A stretch of 64,000 bases of DNA from Xiphias gladius (GCF_016859285.1 NC_053417.1:14318206-14382205), one strand, 5' to 3'. Shown: positions 48,382 to 60,928, numbered from the stretch's first letter. A program made the numbers and translations. The notes: generated by a model not told the origin, from the sequence alone.

Positions 48382-48983
48382 TTTATTTTAAATGCTGAAA
48401 TGTTTAAAAAAAAAAAAAAAAAAATGAAATCATTGTTAAATATTTGCAGATGTTGGCATACATTGGAAAACCCATTTCAAGCGGAACTCCAGCTTTTTAA
48501 ATTAACAAACATAAGTGCAATTTACAATACAAACATTAAAAGGGGGGAAATCTGTTATTTAAAAAAAAAAAAAAAAAAAATCTACTTTTTTTTGGAAAAT
48601 AGGCATTTTTTTTCTTCATTAGAAATCACAATGTTCAATACATAACAGGACATTGCAAAAAAAAAAAAAAAAAAAAAACAGAAGGTGTAAGATATCAGCA
48701 CATCCCATTACAGTCATTTAAGTCAATGAACAATAACATTTTCATTTGAACAGAATTGTCCATGCAGAACAGAACAGCAAAGCACAGCACTGTATGTCGC
48801 TATGGATCTCTGTGCATGTCTGTATCCAACAGTCATTCCCTGTCACTCCCTTGAGGGGTTTCGCTTTGGAAACTGCGCAGAGAGATGAGATTTCTTCTCC
48901 AACGTGGCTGCAAACTCATGCCTTGTCTCTCTCTTCAACCGACTTATAACTCACTTTACTACTGGTGTGGCTTCCGTATTCAT
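48382..48983 (-). other. ptges3 3' untranslated region with three poly-A/T tracts
   Basis: On the minus strand the sequence after the ptges3 stop continues about 600 bases to a canonical AATAAA (plus-strand TTTATT at 48,382-48,387). Three tracts of about 18-22 A on the plus strand (U in the mRNA) lie at 48,406-48,424, 48,561-48,580 and 48,657-48,678. Confidence 0.5.
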
Positions 48984-51900
48984 CTACTCAAGGTCGGGCA
49001 TTTCTGGAAAGGAGACAAAATTAAAAATGTGATGTGTGTGAGCAGCATTAGATCTGAATCTAATTCACCTATTAAAATTAAAACACACACACACACAAAC
49101 ACACAGAAGAAATTAAATAAAAGTGATTATACTACTACAAAGTTCAGTCCCTCAAACTTTTTTGGATCAACTGAAGCCATATCCTAACATAGCCATTTGT
49201 GATTTTATGGCAAAAGTTAACCATCTCTTACTTATAGCCATTTTTGATTGAATACCTTTAATTCTCCATTAAGGGGCAGAAATATACAATTGAGCCCTTT
49301 CAACATAATATAAACTTCACTATACTACATTGAATGATACCATCTTTTCCACAGACATTGAATAGCTACTTAGCAGGTCCTACAATGATTCATCCGTTTG
49401 TACACACAGGGCACCGCCTAGCATTATGGCTTTCTTCTTCTCAGCCCATGGGATCTAGTGACTACCGGATTACTAATTATAAAGAAAGCTCTTTTGGAAT
49501 AGTACTTACTTTCATCATCACTGTCTGCAGAATCATGCTGCAAAACAAAGCAAAAACAATTATTACAATTCTTCCTACACTGCTTTACCCGGTAAATTTC
49601 ACTTAATTAAAATTTCTTCAAACAAAACACTCTCTCTGTAATAAAGGATATGAACCATATTAAAAAACTACTATATGTATAAAAAATAAAAAAAATATGT
49701 ATCATGAAAATACCTCATCATCTGCACCATCTAAATCAGGTAGATCATCCCCTCCCATGCTGTTCATCATCTGGAGAAATGCACAAGAGCAAACAATCAA
49801 TTTGTCAACACTAGGACATACTCACATCTGGACATACTCACACTTCAGGCACTGTGCATGTTCAATATGTTTACCTCTGAGAACCTGTCAAAACTTGACA
49901 AGTCTTCATCTGAGTCATCTTCCCAATCTTTCCAATTATTGAAATCCACACTCAGCCAGTTGCACTAAAAGATGATAGATTCGAGTGTTTAAATAAGGCA
50001 AGATTTGACATGTAATCACTTTATTCCAGCTGTTTTTTTCAATGCTGATATTTACTTGCCATACTATTCTTGGAACTAAGAATTTTAATGCTTTTAATAA
50101 AAATCACCAGGAAAAGGCAGTTAGATGCAAATTCTTTTAATACGTAAAATAATAGTAAGTTAAATAAATGAGCTTGAACAGTTTACCAAGATTTATTTTC
50201 AGATTGATGGAAATTTAAGTGTACGTATCTTGTTTGCAACAAGGCTACACCTGAAGAGTGATGAGTATTGGTGGCTTGACAAATTGTTTTTGTTTTTTTA
50301 AAGAAAGAAAGTAACCTTTGTCTTGTCTTTGGTGAGTCGTGGCCATGATTTCCCAGCCTCTGCTTTTCGTAAACAACACAACACAGACCTGTCAGTGCGT
50401 CTGTGTTTGGATTCCTGCATGGAACAGAGAGAGTTTAATGAAGTTTTAAAAGAATAAAAGACATGGCAGAACTACAACAATGACTTCTAGTGACAAACAT
50501 ACTTTGGGGTCGATCTCCCCGAAAAGGTCCACTGTATTCTGGTGCTTGATATTATCTGTTCCGCTGACACAGCTGTATGATGAAATGAAAAGAGGTCATG
50601 ATATTTCCTTTCCAAATGCCAACAACAACTGAAAACCATGATATTATTTGTGTTCTCATTATTCTGTTCATACACTGTACCACAGATCAGGCCCTGTTTC
50701 CAACAGGCATCTTAAGGCTCATCTTTTCTTTAAAGTGGCAAACTCGAAGATTTTCATTTAAATACATCTCTGTTAAGTCACTATCTATGGCCAAATGAGG
50801 CAACACAATGGTGATTGAGCATTTGGCCCACTGATGAAATTATTGTAATATTTATAAATTTGCAGTGTGACTAACTTGGTGTTTTTGGCAACATTTCCAG
50901 GAAAAATTCTGTATTAAGTTCTTGCTAATGGAAGCCAAACATTCCCAACTGCTGCAGCTTCACATTAAAAACATTTAACTGGCGAAACATGAGTTGACTT
51001 TAATCATGAAGCACTCACAGTAAATATAGGGTTTCTGTAAGTGAGCTTAGCTCTTATTGCTGTCATTCATCAATGAATTTACATAACAAGAAAACGGTCA
51101 TTTTGGGTATTTTCTGACAGCAGATCAGTTTTGAAATATTGCAGGGAGTAATGGAACAAGAAGCAGCAGCCACAGTGAGCTGTTAGATGAAGAGCTGCAA
51201 GCGACAGGTCGAACACCAACTTCTCAGTGAGTTAGCCAACTCTGTTAACTGCGTCCTGCTGTTCGCAGACTCATGCCATGTACTGCATAAAATCAGATCA
51301 TGGTTGCTCACAGAATGATGGAAAAAGGCCAATTAAGGCCCGAATTCTTTATCAAAACAGCATCTGTTTGTTTGTTTGTTTGTTAGATCTGCTGAAGGAG
51401 GAAAAGGTTCTTTGTCTTCACCTCAAGTCTCTGCTTAAGACGTGTATGTAAAGATGACTTTGTGACGTCACAACTAGTTTGGGACCCAACCGTGGTCCAA
51501 TATCCAATTTACAGAAGTGTGACGTGGAAACATGTTACCTCCAGTGCATTTACACAGATAAGGGACTTTTCACTGAAGTAGGAGAAATCTTGTTTCTAGC
51601 AGTTAAACTTAAAAATAAATATTTGTATATTTATTGATTCTGGATTTTCTAAAAAGGCGGTAAGAGTTAATATAATTTTATACATTTTTAGCACAGTAAT
51701 TGATTTTTTGCTGAAAAACCATATCAGAAACAAATTATTGAAAGCAGAAAATTTTTAGATGTCTTAAAACAGGTCTGGAGAGGATCTCTGAGATGCCTCT
51801 AGGAAACTGGGCCTTGGTCAGTTTGCTCTAAGATCAGGAAAATTCTCACTCAATTTAATGTGCTATTACTAGAACTTACCTGAAATCAATTTTGGACTTG

Positions 51901-52957
51901 TCGAAATTTACTTGCACATCTTTACTGTCCTCCACGCAGAACTCTATAAAAACAGAGTCCCGCCTGTCATACCACTTAGCTGTTGCAGGCTGCCTAATGA
52001 CAAAGAGGAGAAAGAGGGATTAAGTAACATTAAAACAATCCAGAATCATCCATGCTTCATTCTAGTCTGACATAGTAACTGTTCAAGAGCCAAGAGTACC
52101 CTGTTTGTTAATATTAGTTGGGCATATCGTTTTCACAGCCTGTGGTGGTTATTCTACTCCAGTGGCCCACGTGTACAGGGTGCAGTACATCTGAGATCAC
52201 GTTTGAATCATGTTGACGAAAGTCACTCATTCATTCCAGATTAGCATGAGAGCCTCTGAAGTATCCTTCACCTCTTTACCAAACGCAATAACTGTTTGAG
52301 AAACACTTAACATAATAAGCCGCAATAAAAATGGTCCACCTGCTAATATTACATTACAGATAGTATACTTTCATCACAGCAACAATTAGTTTATCATGAG
52401 AGAGTGTCAGGCAATGCTACATTAACAGTAGGCCGTATCGTTATTTGGATGTGAACCAAAGTTAGGAAAAAATGTTTGCCTGGGATAAGGACAGGTTGTG
52501 TTACGAAAAACGTTATCATTGACGAGCGTGTCTAAGTCGGTGTTAGCTTACGTTAGCTAAAATGAAATCTTACAAGCTAATCATGACACCATGCTTTTTC
52601 GGTGCTAACATTACCGTTGTCCTGCTGCTTGACATTATCCTGCTTGCTAACGAAACTGAGCTGACAAAACAAAACGCGTAAACAAAACTAGGAAGGAGTT
52701 TATCAGCTTGTGGGACATGGTGGTGCCAAGTTATATTAGGTTGAAGGAAAGTTAGCGGTGCGTGGATTTAACGACCCGCTGCGCCGCTAAGTCTTGACAG
52801 CCGAGTAACCGCTGAGGCTAGCACTCGTGTGCACTCGTGTGCTAGCTCACTTAGCTACCGTTAGCTGGCTGATCCGCAGTATACTACACTGCCGCTAAGA
52901 CTTGTAGCTAGTTAGCTACGACCGTTGCCGACTACATAGGAAACCCAAGACTTACAT
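48984..52957 (-). CDS. ptges3: p23 co-chaperone / cytosolic prostaglandin E synthase (8 exons, 159 aa)
   Basis: p23 binds the closed ATP state of Hsp90 and stabilises clients such as steroid receptors. It is also described as cytosolic prostaglandin E synthase. Exons on the minus strand: 52956-52957 (coding bases AT only, with leader upstream), 51880-51993, 50503-50572, 50316-50414, 49875-49964, 49714-49770, 49510-49537, 48984-49003. They total 480 nt with all phases closing. The start codon is split AT|G by intron 1. Visible motifs are AKWYDRRDSVFIEF in the first strands of the CS fold, SWPRLTK at 85-91, NWKDWEDDSDED near 105-116, and an acidic tail ending SDDEKMPDLE. It matches the 160-residue human protein with a few tail residues deleted. 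Position 96, Leu in human, is Cys here. The exon 4 donor is GTTACT, weaker than the others. Confidence 0.97.
51365..51384. repeat. (TTTG)n tract in ptges3 intron 2
   Basis: About five tandem TTTG units lie in the intron between the second and third coding exons. Confidence 0.7.
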
Positions 52958-53250
52958 CTTCACTTTTTTAGCAATTAAAACTCCCTCGTCGGACCACGAT
53001 ATAGATAACAGTGTTGCCTAGCTGTAGCGTCCAGCAAAAATGATCGCTGAAACCTAGAGTTAGCTAACTCTAACGTTTACAACAGATGCAGTGGTGTCTC
53101 TCCAAACATCGCGTGTTTTCGCCGTTCTCTCGTGACGTACTGTTTCGCCCGCCTGCATGGAGCGTGGGCACGGGAGCGTCACAGGCCGAACCCGTTGAAG
53201 ACAGTTCTAGAACGCCTGTGCACGGCGTTCCAGAGCAGGGCGCGAGCTCC
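52958..53250 (-). promoter_or_regulatory. ptges3 promoter and leader region with a heat-shock-like element
   Basis: The region upstream of the split start codon is GC- and CpG-rich. It contains the palindrome TTCTAGAA at 53,205-53,212, a two-unit match to the heat-shock element (TTCnnGAA), and a looser TTCCAGAG at 53,228-53,235. The exact transcription start is not visible. The long minus-strand open frame from 53,447 to 53,070 is probably a CpG-island artefact. Confidence 0.4.
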
Positions 53251-53489
53251 ACCAGCCGTGTCTCTCCGTAACTGACAGCATAATGCACCGTCTCCCGTGT
53301 GAACAGGGAATCGTCCGGTGTTTCGCTGTCCCATCCATCCACCTGGACTTCCTCCCTTGCACCCGTAACAATTATTACTACCGCAAGAAGGGGGTCATGA
53401 TAAATTGCTTGAACAGATGACTTATAGGGTCGTTTTTTAGGTGTCAAAATCTAGTTTTAAAACGGTTTTATTTAATATGGTTTATTATA

Positions 53490-53990
53490 TATTTAGTTGT
53501 AATAATAATAATAATAAAACAGCTCCTTAATATAGCACTTTTGTTAACAAAGTTACAAAGTACTTTAAAGAAACAAAAGAAAATAGAAAAATAAACACAT
53601 AGATCAAAAAATACGAAGGGATAAAACAAGGATAAAAAATATAAAATGGCAAGATTGTGGTGATACAACCCAGCAACATATTAAATATAAAATATTTAAT
53701 TCTTTTGTTTTCCTATCAGACAATGTTTTAAGAAGGGATTCAAAAGACACTAAGGATGTAGCCAGTCGGATCTCAATAGACAGAGTGTTGAACCATCTGG
53801 AGGCCTTAACCGAAAAGGCCCCGTTTCCTCTGGTCGCTAATCAAGACCGTGAAATAACCAGTGACAGTATAGCAGAGCCCAATCCACCGATCTAAGGGAA
53901 CGCCCAGGCGCATAGGGAGTCAACAAAACCTTGATGCAATTTAGATCAAGGCCATTTAATGCTTTAAAACTTTAGTTGTATTTGTTGCCT
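53490..53990. mobile_element. Possible LINE-derived or other interspersed fragment
   Basis: An AT-rich leader with GCACTTTTGTTAACAAAG and AGTACTTTAAAGAAAC is followed by GAGTGTTGAACCATCTGGAG, AACCGAAAAGGCCCCGTTTC, CGATCTAAGGGAACGCC, ATAGGGAGTCAACAAAACC and GGCCATTTAATGCTTTAAAA. This order resembles a known fish interspersed repeat. No coding frame remains. Confidence 0.4.
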
Positions 53991-54106
53991 ACTTATTGTA
54001 AAGTGTTTCATCAAATTGCTTCCCCTTTTTGTGTGTCAAGTAATTAATGTACAGAGAAACTGGGTTAAGACAGGCTAGTATTATTTCATCATAGGAGTAG
54101 TATAAG

Positions 54107-54424
54107 GCTGCAACCATCAAGTATATTCATTATCAGTACATCTAGCAATTATTGCCTTTAATAGCTGATTGATTGTTCAGCGTATAAAATGTCAGAAAAT
54201 AGTGCCAAAAGCCCCATAATTATGAAGCCCAAGTTCACACTTTCTGATTTGTTGTTTTGTTTTAGCAGCTGCCATAAATACAAACCTGAATACTAGCAAT
54301 TATTTACATTTAAGAAGCTGGAAAAGGGAATTTTTCGCATTTTTGCTTTAAAAATGACCAAAATTGTCGCCAGCAAATTACCTGTTAATAATTGATTAAT
54401 TAACTAATCAATTCAGCTAGAGCC
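54107..54424. mobile_element. Near-complete 'GGCTGCAAC' short inverted-repeat element
   Basis: It begins AAGGCTGCAACCATCAAGTA and ends TAATTAACTAATCAATTCAG. Inside are TATAAAATGTCAGAAAATAG, GAAGCTGGAAAAGGGAATTT and GCATTTTTGCTTTAAAAATG, in the order of the common fish element. A shorter copy lies in stat6 at 16,386-16,550. Confidence 0.6.
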
Positions 54425-54629
54425 AGGGGAAATAATTAAAAACTACCATTTATAGTGGAGGTCAGAAGGGGCATAACAGCAAATCTTTTCCCTGCAGCCG
54501 CCAGGATGTTAATCTGGCCATGTTAGATAATTGTATATATACAGTTGTGAAAACTGTGCACTGAATTATGGCTACAACTTGAAGATAGAAGGCCTCCTTG
54601 ACCCCTCCACCTTTGCTTTGTGTCACAAG

Positions 54630-55380
54630 TGTGAGAGGAAGTATTCAGACCCCTTACTTACAGTTAGTAACCACACTGCAAAACACTCCAAGCAAAAGTC
54701 ATGCATTGAAAATATACAAAATGTAAATGCACACATGAAGTATTATGAGCAAAATGCGCGTAAAATATTAAGTGGAAAGTACTGGAAACAGAAAAATGGC
54801 CCTTGTGTGTGTTATACTGTATATATTGGATATATAAGTATCACCATCTTAGTTGGTCAAGGTGGATTATCTTTTATTTATTTATGGCAATACAATGCAT
54901 CGTATGACCTGCATGTAAAATATTAATTTGCAAAGTAACTAGTATAGCTCTCAATAAATGTTGTGGAGTGAAAAGTACAATATTTGCCTCCATATTTAGG
55001 GGAGTAAAAGTATAAAGTGGCACGGAGTGAAAAGATCAAGTAATATTGAAGTATCTGAAATTAAACTTAGAGGTGCCGTGAGGATTTTCAGATTTGTGTA
55101 CATTCAGTGTTACTCACCAAAACACACTCTGCATCTTCTTGAAGTCTGTGTTGAATGGATTTCTTTCCTTATTCAAAATCTGCAGAGCTAACTTTTTTGG
55201 AAAATCTTGAAACCTTATTTTTTACATCTCCGTTTACTAGCTAGCAACATTGCCTGCCCATTGCTGTGTTTCTTGGTGCATCAAACAAATTATACTGCAA
55301 TCAAAAACTTTGCTCCATAGCACTTCTAATGGTCCTTGAAGTACAGTATTTAAGTAAATATACTTATTTACATTCCACCA
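54630..55380 (+). repeat. Fish 'AGTATTCAGA' repeat, split by an insertion
   Basis: The left part (54,630 to about 55,075) has GAGGAAGTATTCAGACCCCT, AAAGTCATGCATTGAAAATA, GAGCAAAATGCGCGTAAAAT, TTGGTCAAGGTGGA, TGCAAAGTAACTAGTATAGC and GGAGTGAAAAGTACAATATT. The right end (about 55,338-55,380) has GTACAGTATTTAAGTAAATA followed by CTTATTTACATTCCACC, which is the expected terminus. Some 260 bases of unrelated sequence intervene. Confidence 0.6.
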
Positions 55381-55929
55381 AGTGCCACCGGGGATGAAGC
55401 TAAAATAAAAATAATAATAAACATGACCTGAAGGGGGGCACAGTGTGCTTTCTATTCAGTTATGGGACACTACTATAAACCCTTCCACCCCATTATTATC
55501 AACACTGTATGCACAATTATCATGTCACACACTTTAATTTTAGACCTAAACTGACATACAGAGGGAAAAGAAAGTATATTATCAATGTTAAGCTAAATTG
55601 TAAGTAGCATTGAAAAAGTTTCCTTCAACAATAATTAAAATTTATTATAGAACTAATGAACTGATTGACATCATCCCTTTTCACACAAGAATATGAGCTT
55701 TACAAGTGATTAATTATGTGCACTACATTCATTGCCATACACAACAGAAACAAAATGAAAAATAGTTATTTTATTGCTCTTTTCAACTCCTCCCTCCTTC
55801 AAGGAATCTTGATCTGGAGGAGGACCAATGAGAAAAAAAAACTTTAGCATAAATAAGACTAAGACTAAGGAAAACATAAATGAGACAACAGGTTAATTTG
55901 GTGGAATGAGTTACAAAAGATCACCTATC

Positions 55930-55957
55930 AATAAAATAAAATAAAATAAAATAAAAA
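55930..55957. repeat. (ATAAA)n simple repeat
   Basis: Five tandem AATAA-type pentamers. Confidence 0.8.
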
Positions 55958-56989
55958 CTGCTGCTGATTTAGAAAATGTGCTTTGACAGTACTATGGGCC
56001 TTTCTGCATTTGGAGATGATGAAAAAGACACAAGACTCTGGCTTGTGTTTATTTTTTCAACAGAAATGAGCACAGATGCGGTGGTGGAAGTCAAAGCATC
56101 CCCCTTCACAGCTTGCTGCTCAGCCAGGTTATTAGCAGATGCCTCTTAAGCATTGCTATCAGTAATAAAATCTGAGTGAGGCTTTGCTTATCAGTTTAGG
56201 TCCCTATAGGGATGGAGGGCGTCAGATGCACCTGTTGGTGTAGGTGTGGGGGTTTTCTATGTGGGCAAAAGCATTAAAGCAGCTGAAAATGACATGGAAA
56301 CTGTCAGATGAATTTAAAGGCAAACAGTGAGGCTCTAGGTAATGTCACTTTGGGAGCAGCTTCAAGCTGTTGGACTTGGACAGGAGAGAAGATAGGCTGA
56401 GAGGCAGTATCACCTCTATGAGGCTTGGCAACTGCTGATGGGCCAAGTGGAACAATGGCCAAAGCAGGAAAAGAGAGAGCGGCATTGTCAGATGAGTTGC
56501 AAATGGTCACTGTGGATTGAGGCACAGATGACGCGGATGATAGCTTGGATAGAATAACAATGTCAGGCTGCTTCTCCATGTGTGGGACCTGAGTGGTGAT
56601 GTTAGAGAAGATGGGATGTGTGGCAGGATAGGTGTGTGAATCAGATAGGAATCGAACGTTATAAATGCCTGGCGCAGAGGAGAGTTCAAAATAATCCGAC
56701 TTCGTCTCCAACTTTGATCACCTTGTGCTGGACCTTTGCCTTTCCAAGACCAACAGGCAGGCTTTATGGGAGATAGTGGAAACAAGGGATGGATGACACA
56801 CTGTGGATGCGGGGCCGATTTAGTTGATAAAGGGGAGTTTTTGTTGGCCACAAGAAGGGCTGTAGTTAGAGTACACAGTATAATTGCTCAGTCCCATTTT
56901 TAATCAATTTTTAGGAGGAAAGGACATTTAGCTCAGTCAAGAGCAAAAGACAAGTTTTTAAGTTGTTGGACCTGAGCATTACTTAAGGA

Positions 56990-57600
56990 TGACTGTCACG
57001 GTCTAGGCCAGCACACCTCCAATCCATCGACTCATTATCACAGCAGTATATATATCCCCCGGTCGTGCAGCCACTGTTGGCCAGATTGTTGTTTTTGCCA
57101 GTCTGGTAGATTACACTCAGGCCACGAAAATACCGTCTAAAAATTTTTTGCTCCTGTGTTTCCCAGTGCTGACTTTTGTCTCCTTGGTTTCAGAGCCACA
57201 TCTCGCCCAGTCCTCCAGCCTGCTTTGCCATTCACCATTCATCCAAACTTCATCTGCCTGCCCGCTGCTTTCCCTCACAGCTTAATCCCCATCTGCAACC
57301 TGCTACCCTCAGCCTCCCCAGGCCTTTTCTTCATCACACAGCTCCCTTCCAGCCCACTGCTCACGTCCCTCAACTCCCAGCCTGAAGCCCTGCTCTTCTC
57401 GCTGACTAATTATAATAAACTCCCCATTGCTGTTTCCACATCAGTGTTTAGTTTCCTGCATTTGGGTACGTCAGTTACTCTTGACAATAACATTAGACGG
57501 GACATTCTGCGGCGAGATCTGGATTTATTGAATTCCCTTATATTTAGTGTCAGCTGTAGATATTATAGATCCTCTGAAAAGTAAACCGAACTAGCAGCAT
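56990..57600 (+). mobile_element. Possible retroelement leader fragment
   Basis: GACTGTCACGGTCTAGGCCA, ATATATCCCCCGGTCGTGCA, CTGTTGGCCAGATTGTTGTT and GTCTGGTAGATTACACTC, then a proline- and serine-rich open segment, resemble the 5' leader regions of fish retroelements. No reverse transcriptase is attached, and classification is uncertain. Confidence 0.3.
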
Positions 57601-58744
57601 CTGGTCTCTAAACTTCATTAATATCTTTCAGTAATCCAACATTTAAAAACCTGTATATCAACAGTATCAACCTTATCGTGCTACATTTCTCCAAATAGAT
57701 TTACAGCATGTAATTGTGTTATTGTCTCTGAAAGATTCCACCTGAACCATAAAGCCACTGAAGAGAGTAGCTTTACAATGAAATAGTCTCATGAATTAGT
57801 CATCATTTAAGAAAAGAAAGACATCAGTGAAATCTGAATTACCTCTAGGAGCTTTCTGCAGCTAGATGTGATTTGAATCGGGAATTAACAATAGCTTGCT
57901 GTATTGCTGGGGTTTATTTTCTACTAGACTCTCTGGCAGATAATAAGACATCATTTGGATGGATTATTGTGATCTTAGAACCTAATTTCCTTCTTCAGTG
58001 TGGTCCAGTTGACAATAGTTTGCCTGCTGGCCTAATTGTAATGATACCACTTATAGAGTTGGTCACGCTCTGGCTGTGGAATAGGATCAGTTTCACATAG
58101 CTTCAGATGACGCAACTGTAAACGAAATAAAAGACTGGATTAAACTGATTCCTAGAACCATGTACTGTGAGTCAATACACATCTACATTTGTTTATACGA
58201 TTCAGATAGTGTGAGAGGGTTTTGTTCACATGCTCACAATTGTTGTAAATTTTGTCAGTTTTAATCTAAAATGTATATATTTACTCTTCAAAACAGAAAC
58301 ACATCATAAACTTTATAAGAAAAAAAGGCTAATTTACTCATTACTAACAAATTAAAAATTCTTTGATCAGTTCTAGTGATAATTAAGAAGGAAAAAGTTC
58401 ATAAAGCTGCTCTGGTTTTGCTGCACCCTCCATTCTTCCAGACATATTTCAAAAAGAAAATCCACCCAACATAGAATTTACATTATTTCTAGATTACTTT
58501 AAAATTCTTTACTTGACAAGGTTTCATATGTGACATCTTTCCTTTAAATAGCAGAGAAGGAAGACTGTGATGATGTCAGACAGGCACAAATCCTGGAGCA
58601 GCTCCATATGCAATGAATAATGGAACAACCCCTTAGACACTATAACCACAGCCATGGGAGCTTTTCTGGGATATAACTTCATTTTCTGATTCATAGCTGG
58701 ATGTCCTAAATTCATGTAAAACTCATTTGACGCAATATCTGGGG

Positions 58745-58779
58745 AAAAAAAAAAAAAATATATATATATATATATATAC
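58745..58779. repeat. Poly-A and (AT)n tract
   Basis: A run of 14 A is followed by about ten TA units. Confidence 0.85.
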
Positions 58780-60265
58780 GTCAGTGAGCCCAAGGAGTCA
58801 GTCACTGATTCAGTTTCAATAAGTGTGATAAATTGACAACATTTCATGTCCTGAGGCCCTGATCTGCAGCTTGTCTGTGTATTAAGATTGAGTCCTTATT
58901 GTCCTGCATCAGTAGAATAGTAATGTAAAATTTGTTTAAGCTTGGATTATCCCACTGTGTATGGCTACAATGAAAGAAATTAGTGTTATAAGTTTGAATT
59001 TGTAGTGCTGTCAGAAAAAACAAGGTCAAAGATATAATAAACTCAAAATAACTCCCGTAACTAGTGCCTAGTCTGGAATAAAAATATATTAAACTGCTCG
59101 CCTGAAGGCTGCAGTGAGTCAATGAAGGATTCAGTCAATTTACACAACGCTAAAAGAAATGGTTTTGTTTTGCTGCCATAGTAACTGAAGTAACTGAAAA
59201 TGACTCCAAGACCTCAGCAGTCTTACAATAATCTAAAATTTATGCTTTGATGAGTAAGACCACCGGATATTATATATCAACAGAGGTTAGCTGAGGGTGT
59301 TTATACAAAAGAAGAAAGCAGTTGAAATATGAGTAGCTAGATGACATGTATTCATTAAATAGAAATAAAGAAACTGTTTGATGGGAAGAGATGTGAAATG
59401 TATTGCGGGGTTTTGTTGGCCTAAGGTCCTCAAGCAGGACGATCCAAAGTCTATGGGCCCTGACGGCCAGGGCCAACTGTCACATCAGCAAATCCTAAAT
59501 CTAACCAAAAACCAAAAGAGAAAGGGAAAGAGATTATACCCTGGTTTCAGTGAAAGCCTTGCTGGTGTGTTTTGCACTAGGTGCAGATTGGAGCAGGACT
59601 TCAAGCGATGGTTTTTAATGGAAAGAAGAAAAACTTATCAACCTTTCCACTTCCTCTTCTATTGAAACGTCAAAACACAATCACAAGAAATTTGAGATTT
59701 CTACAGGCTTACCGATGGCTGACCCATTACCGAGACTGATATGAATTAGGCTTTGGAAATTTCGATGGGAGTTGTCATTGTCATTAGTTTATGGATTTTG
59801 AAGGTGTTGAGACATAGTTCGTTGTTTGAAGGTACAGTATATTGCACCAGTGCATCGGTGAATCATTTTTAGACTAAGAAAATGTCTCCTGTCATATGAG
59901 GTCACTTTGATACATTAACTATCCCATGTTTATGTGAAACTCAGGTTTACAGCCCTGCATTAAGTGAAAAGAAGCAGGATGGAGACTGTATTGATATAGG
60001 GACAACCCCTGTCTTTTCAACATTTTATTTGGACAGCCCATCCAAATGGATTTGCTCCCATCTTCATTTTTTTTTTAGTACTTCTGTCTATATTATTTGT
60101 TCCCTTCAGTAGTCTGTGTGAAAATGGAGTAGACAGTACTGATTGACAGATCTCCCGGATTGCTGCATTGCTTACATATTTGAAAAAATGACTCTCCAAA
60201 TAAGAGGTTAAGTTGTGACTGCAATTCTGCAATCTCAAATATCAGATTTCGCAGCGGAGAGCACC

Positions 60266-60294
60266 AAAACAACAACAACAACAACAACAAAAAA
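60266..60294. repeat. (CAA)n simple repeat
   Basis: Seven or more tandem CAA units ending in an A run. Confidence 0.8.
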
Positions 60295-60704
60295 CTCAAC
60301 CTAGATTGCGCGAAATTGCAATTTATCAAGTGAACAATGTAACATATATGTTGTTGGTTACAGCAACTCAAATGTGCTAATACCCTGCTTGTCTAAAAAT
60401 GAATTCATAAAATAAAAGCTTTTTAGGTTTTCTGATTGTTGGTCAAACAAAAAACAGGCCGTTTTAAGAAACCAGCGTTGTAGCTAGACTTGATGATCAG
60501 TTAACTGACTGATCAGTAATGAAAATGATATCTTCACCTGGCTGTGGTTTAGTATAAGAAGTATAGACAGATGAACAAACGCCAAAAATAATAAACAATC
60601 AAACTGAGTAATATATATTCCTACAATAGAAACTGAACCACAAACTACAACCAACTCACATGTACTGAGTGTACACTGTCAAATTTACAACAGTATAAAT
60701 TTAT

Positions 60705-60707
60705 ATG

Positions 60708-60757
<50 letters not shown>

Positions 60758-60768
60758 TGTATGTGTAT
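60705..60768. repeat. (GT)n microsatellite
   Basis: More than 25 nearly uninterrupted GT units, with one C and two T/A interruptions near the ends. Probably highly polymorphic. Confidence 0.9.
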
Positions 60769-60928
60769 GAACTGCCAGAGAGGTATTAATCAAAAAAATA
60801 TGTTTTTTACAACTTTTTTTTATTATTGAGGTTGTAGTTTGCAGTGGTGTGGAAATATCCTGCATTATATTGAGATGTGTGTGCCCGTCTCTCTGTCTGT
60901 GTGTGAACTGAAAATGGTTGTTTTTTTG

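Noticed and set aside
53070-53447. A 125-codon minus-strand open frame upstream of ptges3
   Set aside because: It falls in the GC-rich promoter block, where stop codons are rare by composition. No domain, and no splice into ptges3 in frame was found.
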